From Ascarosepion bandense (taxonomy: Eukaryota; Mollusca; Cephalopoda; Sepiida; Sepiidae): 64,000 nucleotides of DNA. The number at the start of each line of letters is the position of its first letter. The first letter of the stretch is position 1. Under the pieces are notes generated by a model. The model was not told where the DNA came from and ran no database searches. It worked only from the letters and a program-made list of their open reading frames with translations. The DNA lies in NCBI GenBank assembly GCA_037127315.1, contig JBBBDQ010001941.1, positions 21,587 to 85,586 on the forward strand, in the 5' to 3' direction. Shown here piece after piece: positions 63,341 through 64,000 of this stretch. A program made the position numbers and the translations under genes.

Positions 63341-64000
63341 ATTTTCGGGCTTTTCAGTACACTCATTTATATTGCTCGGAATCAATTTTAAATGAGACGA
63401 TATGATTCTACACATCAATTTACATAAGAATCAGCATTACTCTTGATATGCATGAAAATACACTAAATGCGCAATTTTCCGGCTTTCAGTACACTCATTT
63501 ATATTGCTCAGAATCAATTTTAAATGAGACCATATGAATCTACACATCAATTTACATATGAATCCGCATTAATCTTGATATGCATGAAAATACACTAAAT
63601 GGGCAATTTTCGGGCTTTCAGTACACACATTTATATTGCTCAGAATCAATTTTAAATGAAACCATATGATTCTACATATCAATTTACATAAGAATCAGCA
63701 TTAATCTTGACATGCATGAAAATACACTAAATGCGCAATTTTCGGGCTTTCAGTACACTCATTTATATTGCTCAGAATCAATTTTAAATGAAACCATATG
63801 ATTCTACACATCAATTTACATAAGAATCAGCATTAATCTTGATATGCATGAAAATACACTAAATGCGCAATTTTCGGGCTTTCAGTACACTCATTTATAT
63901 TGCTCAGAATCAATTTGAAATGAAACCATGTGATTCTACACATCAATTTACATAAGAATCAGCATTAATCTTGATATGCATGAAAATACACTAAATGAGT
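63341..64000 (-). repeat. reversed satellite to the window edge
   Basis: Five regular reversed monomers. On the - strand they read TTACTC (cut by the edge), CACATGGTTTCATTTC, CATGTCAAG with GATATG, TTGCCCATTTAG, GCGGATTCATATG, GCCGG, ATATCGTCTC with CCGAGC. This is the order seen near 14.3-15.0 and 17.0-17.5 kb in the forward array. No gene. Confidence 0.8.

Larger units (their letters stand above)
57243..64000 (-). repeat. 132-bp satellite array, reversed orientation
   Basis: From 57,244 every monomer reads as the reverse complement of the upstream monomers: ATGCATGAAAATACACTAAA, then GCGCAATTTTCGGGC, CAGTACACTCATTTATATTG, AATGAGACCATATGATTC and so on. About 51 reversed monomers follow and the array runs off the window at 64,000. 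The last bases (CTAAATGAGT) fit the 'TTACTCATTTAG' variant read on the other strand, so the array continues past the edge. Monomer length and consensus match the forward arm, so this is the same family. It carries its own HORs (17- and 4-monomer units). Confidence 0.97.

Noticed and set aside
1..64000. CRISPR array
   Set aside because: The whole 132-bp period is repeated. There are no unique spacers between short conserved repeats, and no cas genes.
1..64000. CENP-B box in the monomer
   Set aside because: The best candidate, TTTTCGGGCTTTCAGTA on the - strand, keeps the TTCG part but misses the central A and the CGGG part of the known NTTCGNNNNANNCGGGN core.
1..64000. rRNA, tRNA, histone or other tandem gene cluster
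   Set aside because: A 132-bp AT-rich unit is too short, and shows no tRNA boxes, rRNA core or conserved coding frame.
1..64000. Telomeric or simple-sequence repeats
   Set aside because: No run of short (under 10 bp) tandem units was seen; A/T runs are part of the 132-bp monomer.
1..64000. Naming the host species from the satellite
   Set aside because: I do not recognise this monomer. A sequence search of the consensus against satellite and genome collections would be decisive.

Overview
The whole window is tandemly repeated satellite DNA. One AT-rich monomer of 132 bp (about 30% G+C in the consensus I read off) repeats without interruption from the first base to the last, roughly 485 times. 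No protein-coding gene, RNA gene, transposon, CRISPR array or unique sequence was found. A 64-kb homogeneous array with layered higher-order repeats (HORs) is typical of eukaryotic centromeric, pericentromeric or other heterochromatin. I do not recognise the monomer family, so I do not name an organism.

Numbering the monomer from its ATGAGTGTACTG start, positions about 27-66 (GCGCATTTAGTGTATTTTCA, then an ATGCAT core, then CAAGATTAATGCTGATT) hardly vary. Positions 16-26, 97-104 and 120-125 carry most of the variation and work as haplotype markers. These markers recur in a fixed order, which exposes HORs with units of 3, 4, 8, 11, 14, 15, 16, 17, about 19 and about 29-30 monomers.

Layout: 1-2112 is an 8-monomer HOR in two copies. 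2113-6155 is mixed. 6156-9059 is an almost perfect tandem pair of 1452-bp (11-monomer) units. 9.1-19.9 kb holds composite blocks of about 3.9 kb. 19.9-27.1 kb is more diverged and has local duplications. 27.1-31.6 kb is a pair of about 2.5-kb units. 33.0-43.0 kb is a family of 10- to 16-monomer units, including a 1848-bp tandem pair and a 1980-bp duplication. 43.8-47.6 kb is a 2112-bp (16-monomer) pair. 47.6-55.2 kb is mixed, with a mobile-looking cassette seen twice. 55.2-58.0 kb is visibly degenerate.

The main structural event lies near 57,243, where the monomers switch to the opposite strand in one abrupt step and stay reversed to the end of the window. The forward and reversed arrays form a giant inverted repeat with a central spacer of about 68 bp. 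The reversed arm is not a simple flip of its neighbour. It carries, in collinear order, marker haplotypes that sit in the forward array near 17-18, 20.5-21.3, 27.5, 49.2-49.8, 50.5-51.6 and 53.5-54.6 kb. No gene-based system was found. What deserves attention is the polarity switch, the mosaic inverted arm, the nearly identical HOR pairs and a palindrome-bearing monomer variant.
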